Source of the DNA: Bedellia somnulentella
Lineage: Eukaryota; Arthropoda; Insecta; Lepidoptera; Bedelliidae
Assembly (NCBI GenBank): GCA_963576735.1
Contig: OY755177.1
Location: forward strand, 17,112,001 to 17,176,000
Length of the DNA stretch: 64,000 bases
Reading direction: 5' to 3'
Of the stretch, positions 1 through 9,842 are shown in pieces; position 1 is the stretch's first letter, and each line of letters begins with the position of its first letter. Under the pieces are notes generated by a model. It saw nothing but the letters and a program-made list of their open reading frames with translations, did no database searches and was not told where the DNA came from. A program made the position numbers and the translations under genes.

Positions 1-145
1 CATATTTCGTTGTCAGATTTCTCTTTGGTAAATTTCTTCTCATAGAAAATGAGGACGGCTGCGAAAGCTGTCATGATGATGCCATGGCCGACGTCTCCGA
101 ACATCACGGCGAAGAGGAATGGAAATGTTATTATTGTGTATAATG
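1..145 (-). CDS. Vha100: V-ATPase subunit a, coding exon 7 (partial, runs off window)
   Basis: Encodes [17 protein letters not shown], then [20 protein letters not shown] and [11 protein letters not shown]. This is the first membrane-spanning region of the C-terminal domain; [14 protein letters not shown] is nearly invariant in the family. The acceptor is TTGTTCCAG (AG at 147-146). The exon is still open at base 1, and the remaining membrane helices, including the proton-channel arginine, are outside the window. Confidence 0.92.
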
Positions 146-621
146 CTGGAACAAACAAATATATTTGACATAATTTGTCCTGCAGTAAGATGGTTATAAT
201 ATATCATATACTTGTAGTTCTTTTTGTAGCTCAGAGAAATTATCACAATTCTCATACAGGAGACGAAAGTTCATATCATGAGTGGGCCTACACCAATTAG
301 TCTGAGTACAACATAGCAATGCGGTTTTTTCATGGTGCTTTGCGTCCTCGTTACCAACCATAATAAATTATTACAAATATGACTTTAAAAACGATACATT
401 GGTCTAGGTCCGACTCAGGATCTGAACCCACGAGCATGAGAAGCGGTGCAGCAATTACAGTTTTTGCCTCTCTATAACTTATTTCGCCCTTTCGCTTGCA
501 GGTTCGGCTCTTCTGTTGTAACGTTGAAACTTTTCCGTGCGTACACATCGCATCAGAATCACATCGTATAACAAGATATCACATCAGAAAATTCAATATA
601 CTCGTATTTTATACACTTCTA

Positions 622-870
622 CATACATACATACATATACTCACGGCTATAAATCCCTAGAAGGGGTAGCCAGAGCTAAGGAATTAGAAATTCCTCAGCC
701 ACTTTTGGAAGTTGCGTGGGGAAAAAATGGTAAAACAAAGGTTGTTGGTGATGGGTCTCCAACCGCATCGCCCAAAAATCCCTTAAAAAGCCCCTATACC
801 GTTAGTCGCCTCTTACGTACACCCACCGGAAGAAATGGGGTAGTGCTATTCTAAGCCGACACTACACAGC
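622..870 (-). repeat. Family A retroposon, near full length
   Basis: Reference description. In its own orientation Family A starts GCTGTGTAGTGTCGGCTTAG, runs about 245 bp through GGTGGGTGTACGTAAGAGGC, GATGCGGTTGGAGACCCATC and CTTCCAAAAGTGGCTGAGG, and ends GGCTACCCC..GGGATTTATAGCC GTGAGTATATG plus TATG repeats. The last part can fold into a hairpin (GGCTA with TAGCC, CCC with GGG). It has no reading frame of note. GGCTTAG and GGTTGGAGACC loosely resemble pol III A and B boxes. This copy is in intron 6. Confidence 0.9.
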
Positions 871-938
871 AGTATACTATTTATACACTTCTGTTTTTAA
901 CAATTTCGTATAAATAGTTTTAAATGAAAATAAATTAC

Positions 939-1089
939 CAGGGTTGACTTCTCTGTAACTGGCGATCCCGTAGGAGTTAATGAGATTCTGGAAGCCTTTC
1001 GTGAATTTGTTGGTTCGAATGAAAGTAGGAGGCACCTCGGAGGTCGGGACACAATTTAAAATGGAAGGTATCAAGCTGCCACTAGTTTT
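939..1089 (-). CDS. Vha100: V-ATPase subunit a, coding exon 6
   Basis: Encodes 50 residues and one base: [14 protein letters not shown], then [18 protein letters not shown] and [12 protein letters not shown]. This is the junction between the cytosolic domain and the first transmembrane helix, and [19 protein letters not shown] is strongly conserved. Acceptor AATTTTCAG, donor GTAATT, ending in phase 1. It splices in frame to exon 7. Confidence 0.92.
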
Positions 1090-1136
1090 CTGAAAATTAA
1101 AGAATTAATATTGAAATACTTGATTGGAATTTATGC

Positions 1137-1346
1137 ATTCACATATACTTATGGCTATAAGTACCAAAACGGGGAGCCAGAGCTTTAGAACTAGAAGATT
1201 CTTAGCCATGTTTAGACGATGAGTGGGGAAAATACGGTAATGGTGGTGTGATGGCCACAACGCTGAGCAATCACCTTAAAACACCAATAACCCTAAGAAG
1301 ACATTCGTGAGAATAAATGTTTTAGCGCTAGCCTAAGACGACATCA
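1137..1346 (-). repeat. Family A, degenerate copy
   Basis: Tail, TTAG-type middle and AATCACCTTAAAA segments are recognisable with many substitutions. In V-ATPase intron 5, close to exon 6. Confidence 0.65.
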
Positions 1347-1370
1347 ATTCCAGTTACGTGATTCAGTTTC

Positions 1371-1492
1371 CATTTTTTTTTTTTTTTTTTAATAATTCTC
1401 ACAAAGTTTTGTGAGTTTACACTGTAGACTTTGAACCCGGTTCTTTCGGATTGTGAACCTAAAATTCTAATCGTTAAACTACCGAGGCAGCA
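1371..1492 (-). repeat. Poly-T run and tRNA-like pseudogene or SINE head
   Basis: A 21-base T run is followed by a minus-strand sequence like a tRNA: TCGGTAGTTTAACGATTAG (A box) and CGGGTTCAAAGTC (B box). The acceptor stem does not close and the anticodon arm is not clean, so it is not a working tRNA gene. Confidence 0.45.
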
Positions 1493-1946
1493 ATTTAAAA
1501 TGTATGTGTCAAAAGCTGACAAGGCTACTCGTAATCTTGTTGATTTATTGATTAGTAATTAGTGCACGTGCGATTGATCGTTTGGTGGTGCCAACTTGGG
1601 GGTTTTCACCCTAAATTTAGGGGGAAGAACTGTTGAAAGGAAGATTTTTAGGGGCAGGAATATTTTGGGGGTTTATATAGGGGTTTTTTTCGTCCTAGGT
1701 ACTAAAATGGCATTTTATAAAATTAAAACAGTTGTATTGTTTTTATAAGGTAGCATTTTTTAAAATGTCATCTTAATTTAGAATACAGTGAGATTGTCTT
1801 CATCATCGTCAGACAACAGCTGCCCAATGCTGGGTTTAGGCCTTTTCCCCTTGATAATGTATATATATTAATTAAAAAAGTGAATTTATTTTTTGAGTGA
1901 AAACTTCTTGGCAAACCTACACATACCCATGAATTTTTTTTTGAAC
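1493..1946. other. Intronic DNA with a short LINE-like remnant
   Basis: Mostly AT- and G-run-rich sequence (GGGGGTTTT motifs) with no gene. At about 1797-1857 CAGCTGCCCAATGCTGGGTT resembles a fragment that is common in lepidopteran genomes and thought to come from a LINE; the assignment is from memory of such sequences and weak. Confidence 0.35.
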
Positions 1947-2172
1947 ATTCATATACTCACAGGATATAATCTCTATAAGGGGTAGGTAGAGAAAGGAAGT
2001 TGGGTTCTTTTGTAAAGTTGAGTGGGGAAAAGATGGTAAAATAAAGGTGGTTGGTGATGGGTCTCCAACCTCAACGCCCATAAATCCCTTCATCAATACC
2101 GTTTATCGCCTCTTACGTACACCCACTGTAAGAAATGGGGTAGTGCTATTCTAAGCCGACACCACAACACAG
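1947..2172 (-). repeat. Family A copy
   Basis: Recognisable from its tail (CATATACTCACAGG) to CCGACACCACAACACAG; missing part of the middle after GGGGTAGG. In V-ATPase intron 5. Confidence 0.8.
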
Positions 2173-2439
2173 TTTTTTTTTGTAGATTTAACCATTTAAA
2201 AAAACTAGGGGTTTTTAGGGGTATTTTAGGATTTTCTTGGGGGATTTTTTCTGTAATGGTTGGCAACGTTTGCTATGTTTTAGATTCCTTATATTATCGT
2301 TTTTTGATTAATGGTCTTATGTATTTTTGTAATATGCTTTTGTTATTAACCTTAAAAAATCAAGGTATGCGCATCCCGGACTCAATTGCTACCAAAGTAT
2401 TTTTGAATTTCCCATATAAAATATACTAATACTATTGCA
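2173..2439. other. Intronic DNA, no gene
   Basis: T- and G-rich sequence (GGGGTTTTTAGGGG type) similar to about 1600-1690 in composition. Nothing coding is seen. Confidence 0.4.
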
Positions 2440-2580
2440 ACAATCTTCATTGAACGCTTTCCGCAACAAATAAAGGTCTGTCTTCGGCACCCAGCCCTCC
2501 GCTATCAAGCACCTCTTGACTACGAGTATATCCATACAGAACGTCTTCAAAGCGAGAGTTCTAATAGGCACCACCAAAAT
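2440..2580 (-). pseudogene. Copy C of V-ATPase exon 5, degenerate
   Basis: Keeps an open stretch equivalent to FCMDI..VKRCLIAEGW and VPKTDLYLLRKAFNE, but the donor is gone and two codons are inserted before VKRC. The 5' half of the exon is missing. It is the most diverged of the three. Confidence 0.78.
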
Positions 2581-2642
2581 GTGTATCATCTTAAGATGCA
2601 TCATCTTAATATGTAACATCTGAATATGTCCATCCAAAAAAC

Positions 2643-2815
2643 TTACTACTCCTTCATTCAGCGCTTTCTGCACCAAATACAAGTCAGTCTTCGGCACCAA
2701 ACATTCTGCTATCAAGCACCTCTTGACTATGTCCATACAAAACATGTTCAATGTTCTTCTTCATTGCCATCATCCAGGTGCTGATATCTCGGGCTAAGTT
2801 ACTCATTAGTACCTC
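2643..2815 (-). pseudogene. Copy B of V-ATPase exon 5, frameshifted
   Basis: Matches ARDISTWMMA, then CMDIVKRCLIAE and VPKTDLYLVQKAL, with an intact GTAAGT donor (2646-2641). Relative to exon 5 it lacks 17 bases after the KK codons, which shifts the frame, and the acceptor end is not conserved. It cannot replace exon 5. Confidence 0.82.
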
Positions 2816-2878
2816 TGCCATCCTTTTGAAGATAAACTAAGCTACTATCATACAAATATGTACCATCAAAAAACTTAC

Positions 2879-3091
2879 CACTCCTTCATCCAGCGCTTTC
2901 TGCACCAAATACAAGTCAGTTTTCGGCACCCAGCACTCGGCTATCAAGCACCTCTTGACTATATCCATACAAAACATATTAAGAGTGTGGTAGATAGCTT
3001 TCTCTTTCTTCACTGCCATCATCCAGGTGCTGATGTCTCGGGCAATGTTGGTCAGGACTAGACGTCTGTGTTGCTCGGTTTGTTCTAGCAC
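2879..3091 (-). CDS. Vha100: V-ATPase subunit a, coding exon 5
   Basis: Encodes 71 residues, VLEQTEQHRRLVL to QKALDEGV. It matches the end of the N-terminal domain (VL.QT..HR..VL...A.....W...V.KEKAIYHTLNMF..D...KCLIAE.W.P). Acceptor CCTACAG, donor GTAAGT, phase 0. Two shorter broken copies follow within 450 bp (2643-2815 and 2440-2580). Confidence 0.92.
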
Positions 3092-3189
3092 CTGTAGGAG
3101 TTTTATTTTAGTTAATAATAATTATTAGTATAGTGCAGCGGGATTTCCTATTTATTATAAGTATAATTAGATATAGTTATAGAGGAAAA

Positions 3190-3300
3190 ACATACACACA
3201 CATACTCACGCGATTCCTTTCAGGGTAGGCCCACCGATCGGTTATCGATCGCCACTTTGTACGACCCTGGCATACCCCTCATTCATCAATATTTTTACAT
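3190..3300 (-). repeat. LINE-E 3' end fragment
   Basis: Carries the LINE-E end in reverse (TACTCACGCGATTCC, GGGTAGGC, then GATCGCCACTTTGTACGACC) for about 100 bp. In intron 4 next to exon 5. Confidence 0.7.
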
Positions 3301-3467
3301 TGTACTCATGTGTTTTTCCCCCTTAGGACCCACTTTTTAGAGACCACCAGTTCTTCTATTTGATTCGACCTATTAAATTAAAGTATGTATTACAGATATT
3401 TTCGTTAAATATGTATTACGAACCTATTTCTTACTTTTCTCTTGATATATATCCCTAGACCATGCCT
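3301..3467. other. Intronic DNA, nothing recognised
   Basis: AT-rich sequence without frame or repeat I can assign. Confidence 0.3.
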
Positions 3468-3686
3468 GCTACGGCTATAAATTCCTAGGAGAGGTAGCCA
3501 GAGCTAGGGAATTAGAAATTTCCCAGCCACTTTTGGAAGTTAAGCGGGGAAAAGATATTAAAATAAAGGTTGTTGGTTATGGTTCCAACCGCATCGCCCT
3601 TAATCCATTAATATGCCCCAATACCCTTAGTTGCCTCCCACAAGAAGAAACGGGGTAGAGCTAATCTAAGCCGACACTACACAGCA
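3468..3686 (-). repeat. Family A copy lacking the tail repeats
   Basis: Begins inside the hairpin (CTACGGCTATAAATTCC) and ends GCCGACACTACACAGC, so the 5' end is complete and the TATG tail is missing. Confidence 0.82.
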
Positions 3687-4153
3687 AATCGGTTAAAAAA
3701 GGTATGACAACACATAGGGAGTGCCATCACCAATATGTCGGGTCAACGACCTATGATGTTTAACGAAATCAAACCTTGACGTGACTGTTTGGTCATTAAC
3801 GCACCCTTCAAAACCACCCCACGCCTGCCACAATGTTATTTGGTGGAATAATACGCTTACAGTTTAGTTTAACACCAGGAAGTATAAAAAAGGTACGCAA
3901 ATCTATACTAATACTATAAACATACATTTATACGGCTACAAATACTAAAAAAGGCCTTTGGTCTTTGCGTTTGCTTTGAGTTTGTTCAGAGCCACTTTAT
4001 TTTTCTGTTGATTTGCACGGCGAAAACAAAAATGAAGTCGCCTTAATCAAAGAGGTCTCATAGTAAAAGTGGTTCAGAATTATCCTCTTCATAACTTTTC
4101 ACCTCCCTTTTTATGCATCTGTATTTCACTTAAATATGATCGAAGATATTTGC
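3687..4153. other. Intronic DNA with a tiny Family A tail
   Basis: Only a 35-bp tail-like piece (about 3921-3955, minus) is recognisable. No gene. Confidence 0.35.
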
Positions 4154-4223
4154 AACATTTCCTGCTGATCTTTGTACGTAGCCGGGCACGGGTACAACGT
4201 GGCTTGGAAGCCGAGACACACTT
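4154..4223 (-). pseudogene. Second copy of V-ATPase exon 4, 3' half
   Basis: Matches the FQATLYPCP...DQQEM part of exon 4 with several substitutions. It ends exactly at ACACACTT (4216-4223), which recurs at 5839-5846 where the other half of the copy resumes. The donor side is lost. Confidence 0.8.
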
Positions 4224-5838
4224 GTGGGCGTCATGTTAGAGCGAGTTATGATTGACGCCCCTAGCCACTATTCATTTGTCAGCAAGTAAAGAGCTGAGCT
4301 TATTCCATTACACTTTTATCGTTCCTGAAATCGGAGGTCCTTCACAGTCACTGCCGCAGAAGGCCACAGACGCTTGTTATTCCACTACACCGATTTCAGT
4401 TCCTGAATCATTCGCGAGCGCGCGATTTTGCGGGCAGTCGTACGAAATTGCTCCCGCCTTTTTTTTAAAACGCTCTCAATCGGACTCTCTTATGAACTAT
4501 CCCACTCTCATTTAGTAAACGACGACACATTGCGTCTATATATCTCTTTCGCTACTATACTTACATATATCCTATTCATGTACACAACCTTTTCCAAATA
4601 TTTTTACGTCATATTTCACACAAAATATTAAATAGGCGGGAACTCCTATATGACTTAAAAATAAAAGCATATTTATTAAAAAAATTGCCGGGGTCGTACG
4701 AAGTGGCGATCGATAGTTTCAGCCTACCCCAATGAGAGGTAATGGCGTTAGTATATGTATGCATATATGTGATTGAACGTATTTGCTTACCCCAATGGGA
4801 AATAATGGCGTGAGTATATGTATACATTTATGTAATTATACGCCTGTGCCTACCCCCACGGGAAGTGATGGCGTGAGTATAAGTATGCATATTTGAAACA
4901 ATACGTATCTGCCTACCCCTTACGGAAATATGTATGTATGCAATTAAAATTATCTGCTTACCACAAGCGGAAGTAAAAGCGTGAGTATATGCGCGTATGT
5001 ATGTAATTAAACGTATCTGCCTACTCCGATGGGAAGTAATGGCGTGAGTATTTATAATATAATCTAATTTGCATGTATGTGATAAAACGTATTTACCTAC
5101 CCCAATCGGAAATAATAGCGTGAGTATATATGTATGTATGAATATAATATCTCTTTATATTAATGAATTATACATATCTGCCTACCCCTATGAAATGGAT
5201 CCCCTACCTACCTAACTACCCCTGGAATTAATGGCGTGAGCATATGTATATCTGCTATAAAACTTTTATTATCTTTTTTTGTTGACGTAATTTGCAATCA
5301 TATGCATGAAAAATTTTGGCACGTCCTCTCGCTGTGGCGGGCGCGAGGCGACTAAATCGTCTGAACGTTATTCCACCTTCCTGAGACGGAGCTACAAAAA
5401 ATGAAGTGAGCTAGGAACCGAAATTTGTCTCTTTATCGGAAGCCTAGCGTTCTGAACGTTATTCCACTAGTCTGAATTCAGATTCTGTGGCTATCGGACG
5501 TTCTGAATTCAGGCAAATGGAATAAGCTCTTACTTTGCTAGGTATAGGTTTAGCTGAACTAAGGATTATTTTTATTATCTATACTAGCATTTAAGTTAGA
5601 ATAAGACATTATTGTATTAGCCGTTATGCTGTCCAATTAAATAAATATATTTTTATTAAAGTCTTTGGTCGCAATATCTTAATTAGCGCACACTACAGCG
5701 GACTCACTCGCACATAGCAGCGTCTCACTCATATTCCTACATCGCGGTATGTGTTTATCGAACTAAACATAGATACAAATTATAAGTTGGTTCACAGCAG
5801 GGTGTACTAACCAGTATACTCGTATATTTGCTGTTCCC
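4224..5838. mobile_element. 1.6-kb insertion inside the duplicated exon 4, 8-bp target duplication
   Basis: The segment is flanked by ACACACTT at 4216-4223 and 5839-5846 and splits an exon-4 copy. An 8-bp duplication is what hAT or P-type DNA transposons make, but I see no terminal inverted repeat at its ends. Inside, motifs around TTATTCCA occur in both orientations near 4290-4400 and 5370-5540, suggesting subterminal repeats, and a LINE-E tail array occupies 4682-5255. No transposase frame is visible. Confidence 0.55.
4682..5255 (+). repeat. LINE-E 3' end followed by a tandem array of its tail hairpin
   Basis: It opens with LINE-E sequence (GGGTCGTACGAAGTGGCGATC) and the normal end CCTACCCCAATG..GGCGT.AGTATATG. 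The unit of hairpin plus GTGAGTATATGTATG plus an A/T linker (often ATTAAACGTATCTG) then repeats. CYTACCCC marks are at about 4722, 4786, 4849, 4911, 4967, 5019, 5096, 5180 and 5216, so there are about nine units spaced 36-84 bp. Confidence 0.85.
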
Positions 5839-5906
5839 ACACACTTTCTTCACAGGCATCTTGATTTGCTCGCCGTGGAAGGAAACCGCGAATACTGTTT
5901 TCATTA
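5839..5906 (-). pseudogene. Second copy of V-ATPase exon 4, 5' half
   Basis: Matches LMKTVFAV.FHGEQIKM.VKKV of exon 4 and starts at the repeated ACACACTT. The acceptor side is deleted (GTTGACG in place of the acceptor region). Together with 4154-4223 it makes one duplicated exon interrupted by foreign DNA at 4224-5838. Confidence 0.8.
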
Positions 5907-5946
5907 GTTGACGAATAATAGATTTTTAATATTTACAATAATTTAC

Positions 5947-6123
5947 CATCTCCAAATCCTGTATCCTGGTAGTGACTCCCCCAAGCATTTCCTGCTGATC
6001 CTTGTACGCCGCCGGACATGGGTACAGTGTGGCTTGGAAGCCGAGACACACTTTCTTCACGCGCATCTTGATCTGCTCGCCGTGGAAGAACACCGCGAAT
6101 ACTGTTTTCATTAGTTGGTGACC
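5947..6123 (-). CDS. Vha100: V-ATPase subunit a, coding exon 4
   Basis: Encodes 59 residues, GHQLMKTVFAVFFHGEQI to TTRIQDLEM. The blocks FFHGEQIKMRVKKVC.GF and ATLYPCP match the family motif F.GEQL..RVKKICEGF.A.LYPCP. Phase 0 on both sides; acceptor TTATTCCAG, donor GTAAAT. A second copy of this exon, cut in two by a 1.6-kb insertion, lies just downstream at 5839-5906 and 4154-4223. Confidence 0.92.
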
Positions 6124-6163
6124 CTGGAATAAGATAATAATAATACAGATGATTATTTTACCA

Positions 6164-6428
6164 GCTGTGTAGCGACGGCTTAGAATAGCGCTACCCTATT
6201 TCTGCCGGCGGGTGTACGTAAGAGGCGACTAACGGTATTGGGGCTTTTAAGGGAACATTGGGCGATGCAGTTGGAGACCTATCACCAACAACCTTATTAT
6301 ACCATCTTTTCCCCACTCATCTTCCACTCCATCCCACTTTCCAAAAGAGGCTGAGGAATTTCTAATTCCTTAGCTCTGGCTACCCCTTCCAGGGAATTAT
6401 AGCCGTGAGTATATGTATGAATGTATGA
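6164..6428 (+). repeat. Family A, near full length
   Basis: Starts AGCTGTGTAGCGACGG and ends GAGTATATGTATGAATGTATG. It sits in intron 3 only about 40 bp from the exon 4 acceptor. Confidence 0.88.
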
Positions 6429-7317
6429 ATATTTTAGAAACATATAAATTAGCTACTAGAAAGTGATAAAAGACCTATTGTAAGAGTGTGGTAAAGTAAG
6501 GAACCTGTGAATAATTCGGTATGAAAAGTTTTTTTTTGGTATTAATTAAATATTTTTATTCGATAGCAAACACGGAAATAAAAGACTGATATGAATATTT
6601 TTCATTTAAAATGAGTAATTGCAAAGTTATGATTTTTTAAAGATTGTTTAACTTTTGTACTTAATGACGTCATCGATCGAAAATATCACGTAGCGACATG
6701 CAAATAAAGCGAAATGTTTAATAAAAATGTTGCTGATTGCAAATCATTTCACGAATTTGTGATCTCAAATGAAATTATTAGGATATTATACTAAACAAAC
6801 CTATGATTTTCGATATTTTATTAATAAACTGCAAAAAGTCTTTGAAACAACGCTGAAGCTCAAATACTGTAACAGTATTTTGTTAAAATAACGGTCATCT
6901 TGGCTTTGTTTTATTTAATTTCAAGAAAATATGTTGTAAAAACATAATATCTCGAAATGGTTTTGTAATCAGCATCACTTTTGTAAAACTTTGCATGCCG
7001 AATTGGCTCCGTTGGGATTTAGTTTTTAATTTTAAGTGACGAGGCAATTAGCTTCTTTTATTATATCAGTTAAGTTTAGATTTAAGTGACTTTTTTGTTA
7101 TATAATTTATATTGCTATTAGTAGGTTAGATAATACACTTATAAATAACATCTAATACTGAGGAACACACATGTATATTCACAATATAAATAATTGTTCT
7201 CAGCGGGTTATGTACCCGCAATTTAAGGACCTAGAAGGTAGTTACGAATCAACAGGGCCATGGACGTCGTAGTAGTCATTGGAAGATGAGATATGAAAAA
7301 TAATGTAACCTATTGGT
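6429..7317. other. AT-rich intronic DNA, no gene
   Basis: About 890 bp within intron 3 without a frame or repeat that I recognise. Confidence 0.4.
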
Positions 7318-7590
7318 TGTTTAAAGTACCCATGTTTTACATGGATAGTCTATTTAGGTTCTAGAGGGTACACCTATCGCCGGCGTCGTTTTTTTTAATA
7401 CACTGTCATATGAAAAAGTAAAACTCATGTAGGTTTTCTAAAGATATTTTTCCGCAATCAACAAACTTGATAAATTAACCACCCATATGACTTAAGAAAA
7501 AACACATTGGTGTTGTCCCGAAAATGGGCTCGAACTCACGACTCCTGCATGATAAGCGATGGTATTCCCACCGAGCTATAGAGGTTGGTA
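7318..7590 (-). repeat. SINE-B, degenerate copy
   Basis: Follows SINE-B in reverse: ACCCATGTTTTACATGGATAG, TATCGCCGGCG, GATAAATTAACCACCCATATG, then a tRNA-like head (GGGCTCGAACTCACGAC...CCGAGCTATAG). The hairpin end is lost. Confidence 0.75.
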
Positions 7591-8065
7591 TTAATAAACT
7601 CTGGAATAAAATTGCCTATAACCACGCCGCGCCCTGTCTCGCCAAATATTAATTAAATTCAATACGCCATTAGCCCAGTGATGGTGAAATACTTTTATCA
7701 TTAGTATTTTATTGCAAACTATCATGCTAAGGACAAGATAGTGTAACTGCTGGAATTGAAAGATAACCCATTTTTCTTTTTCTCTCACTTTCCTTGAGTG
7801 CATGTATCATCACCATCACATATGTGTTCTTTTTTCTACAGTTCTATAGCGATCTGACCATCTTCCTTACCAATTATTCTCACATTGAAAAATGGTAGAA
7901 GTAGTAAACAATATAACTATGAAATTCTATTGCTGACTTGTGATATACTTTCCATAATAATATATTCGTCAACATTTTATGAGAAGATGGATGACGTACG
8001 ATGTAATGCGGTGAAAAATACATAATACTTCTGGATGGTAATATTGAGGACAACTCATAAGGATA
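7591..8065. other. Intronic DNA, no gene
   Basis: No repeat or frame that I can support. Confidence 0.35.
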
Positions 8066-8240
8066 CTCTCTCACAGCCCATATATGTCCCCAACAAGGGG
8101 CTCGAGCCTACCCTATATAGGGCGATTTGGCCATAGTCCACCGCGCTGGCCAATCGCGGGTTGACAGACTAACGACTACTACCGTGATAGTAGCCGGGAC
8201 CGACGGCTTTAAGTGCCCTCCGGAGTACGGAATCATCAAC
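8066..8240 (-). repeat. SINE-C, 3' part
   Basis: Nearly the same as the 3' half of 19528-19845 in reverse (GCCCATATATGTCCCCAAC, CTATATAGGGCGATTTGG, CCGCGCTGGCCAATCG). The tRNA-like head is missing. Confidence 0.82.
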
Positions 8241-8726
8241 ATCATTCATCATCATAAGGATACATTTAGATCAAACTGAGAATTGTGCTAGGAAAATAGG
8301 CGAACAAAGTGTAAAGGCCAAGCTTTAGAAATATGCCTTGTATGATACAATGTGGCAGTAAAAAGTCGCTGCCTACCGTAGTGGGGGTTAATAGCGTATG
8401 TTTGTACTGTAATAGTGTTGTTAATAGCCCTCAAGTATTGTGATAATGTATAATTTAACAAGGCAGTTACGTTAGTATAACTTGGTAGCCATAGCAACCG
8501 CTTTATACTTTTTACCGCGTTGCACACAAACACACGTGGGCATTGGCCCCTCTTTTATAATATTGATTTACTCGACCTAGCGCCGTCCTTATAATAAATT
8601 ACCATATTTTGTTTCTTGACTTAATAACGTGTTTATGTGTAACGTAAAAAAGTACGAACTACCCAGGTAATTGTATATAATATATATCAGTAAAGTGAAA
8701 AAAATGGTACTTTGTTTATTATGAGG
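8241..8726. other. Intronic DNA, no gene
   Basis: Contains a possible lone hairpin-tail remnant at about 8366-8402 (GCCTACCGTAGTGGG). Otherwise nothing is recognised. Confidence 0.35.
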
Positions 8727-8935
8727 GTGGCTTAAAATAACACAAGCCCATTTCATACCGCGGTTGTCGTAGCAGGCTATGGGTTTTGGGGTTTTTTTAG
8801 ATGTTTTTTTGGATGAAGTGACTGGTGATCCATCACCAACCATCCTTACTTTTACAAACCTTTTCCCTTTCAACTTTCAAAAGTGGTTGCAGAATTTCTA
8901 ATTCTGCGGCTTGGAATACCTAGTCCCAAGAATAA
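8727..8935 (+). repeat. Family A, degenerate copy
   Basis: GTGGCTTAAAATAACAC, GGTGATCCATCACCAACC and TTTCAAAAGTGGTTG follow the family order, with drift and no tail. Confidence 0.7.
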
Positions 8936-9020
8936 CCCCAAAGATATAATAAGAAACCCCATCCCATCCCGTGAGCGTCGTACGATTTAACGAAGGCATT
9001 TAATGCTTTTATCTAACAAA

Positions 9021-9276
9021 TACATACATACATACATACATAATACTCACGGCTATAATTCCCTAAACGGGGTAGCCAGAGCTTTGGAATGAAAAATTCC
9101 TCAGCCACTTTTGGAAGTTGATTGGGAAAAGATGGTAATAATCAATGTTTTTGGTGACGGGTCTCCAACCACATCGCCCAAAAATCACTTAAAAAGCCCG
9201 TTTACCCTTAGTCGCTTCTTACGATCATCCACGGGTAGAAATGGGGTAGTGTTATTCTAAGCCGACACTACATAGC
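9021..9276 (-). repeat. Family A, near full length
   Basis: Long CATA tail, then ATACTCACGGCTATAATTCC through GCCGACACTACATAGC. It ends about 85 bp from the exon 3 donor. Confidence 0.88.
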
Positions 9277-9361
9277 TAACAAATACACGCAAAAACAAAT
9301 CATTCCTATATATGCGATAATACAGAAGCATAAATAAATAGTAATTACAAATACTTCTTAC

Positions 9362-9688
9362 CGTAACAGGGTCTTTAAGTGGCTGATCAATCTGCTCCTG
9401 CTTAAAGAATATGTTCCCATGTGTGATTCTCCACAGCATTCTTTCAAACGAAGCTACTTTAGCTGTAGCCACCACCCCAGCTATAAACCCCAACTGCCCA
9501 ATCCCCCCTTCTGGGCTGTAAACTTGTACTGATGCTGAAATCCGTCGCTGAGCACTGTGGTCTTGGAAGAATGTCTGCATTTTCTCAATGAGTAGTTTCA
9601 GTTCGATGAGGGAGAGGTAATCTGTTTTCAGGTTCTGTGCGTTTTTTGTTAGCTCTCTTATCTCTGTGTCAATGTAGTCGATTCTTTC
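9362..9688 (-). CDS. Vha100: V-ATPase subunit a, coding exon 3
   Basis: Encodes 109 residues, ERIDYIDTEIREL to QPLKDPVT, phase 0 on both sides. It carries the coiled-coil arm (NAQNLKTDYLSLIELK, EKMQTFFQ), then the globular part with LGFIAGVV and FERMLWRITHGNIF, which matches the conserved LGFVAGV..FERMLWR..GN.F of the family. The acceptor is AATTCCAG and the donor GTAAGA. The residues between the two blocks (about 50-65) are shorter than in most homologues. Confidence 0.92.
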
Positions 9689-9730
9689 CTGGAATTGAAT
9701 TCAAAAGTGTTAGTTATTAAGTTGTTCAAC

Positions 9731-9842
9731 ATACGTACCTATATATACATATATGCATGGCTATAAATCCCAAAAAGAGGTAGCCAGAGCTTCAAGATCG
9801 AAAATTCCCGAGACACTTTTGGAAGTTTAGCGGAAAAGTTAT
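9731..9842 (-). repeat. Family A copy split by the BEL element, left part
   Basis: Tail to GGAAGTTTAGCGGAAAAG; the family continues at 16150 with TTATTGAAAAATAAAAC, matching GATGGTAAAATAAAGG. Confidence 0.82.
9838..9842. repeat. Target duplication GTTAT, left of BEL element
   Basis: GTTAT stands directly before the left LTR and again directly after the right LTR (16150-16154). A 5-bp duplication fits BEL/Pao integrase. The sequence resumed after the right copy continues the Family A unit cut by the insertion. Confidence 0.9.

Noticed and set aside
537..854. 105-codon open stretch as a gene
   Set aside because: It is a reading of a Family A copy in reverse; equivalent stretches recur in most copies because the family lacks stops in that frame.
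1418..1492. tRNA gene near the poly-T run
   Set aside because: Resembles a tRNA in the D and T arms only; the stems are broken.
2440..2815. Mutually exclusive alternative exons for V-ATPase exon 5
   Set aside because: One copy has a 17-base deletion that shifts the frame and the other lacks a donor and the 5' half; neither could substitute for the exon.
4252..4515. 87-codon plus-strand open stretch in the 1.6-kb insertion as a transposase remnant
   Set aside because: No DDE or hAT dimerisation motif is visible; it spans the TTATTCCA subterminal repeats.
4682..5255. CRISPR-like array of short repeats
   Set aside because: Unit spacing is irregular (36-84 bp), repeats diverge, and each unit is the LINE-E tail. 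The genome is eukaryotic.
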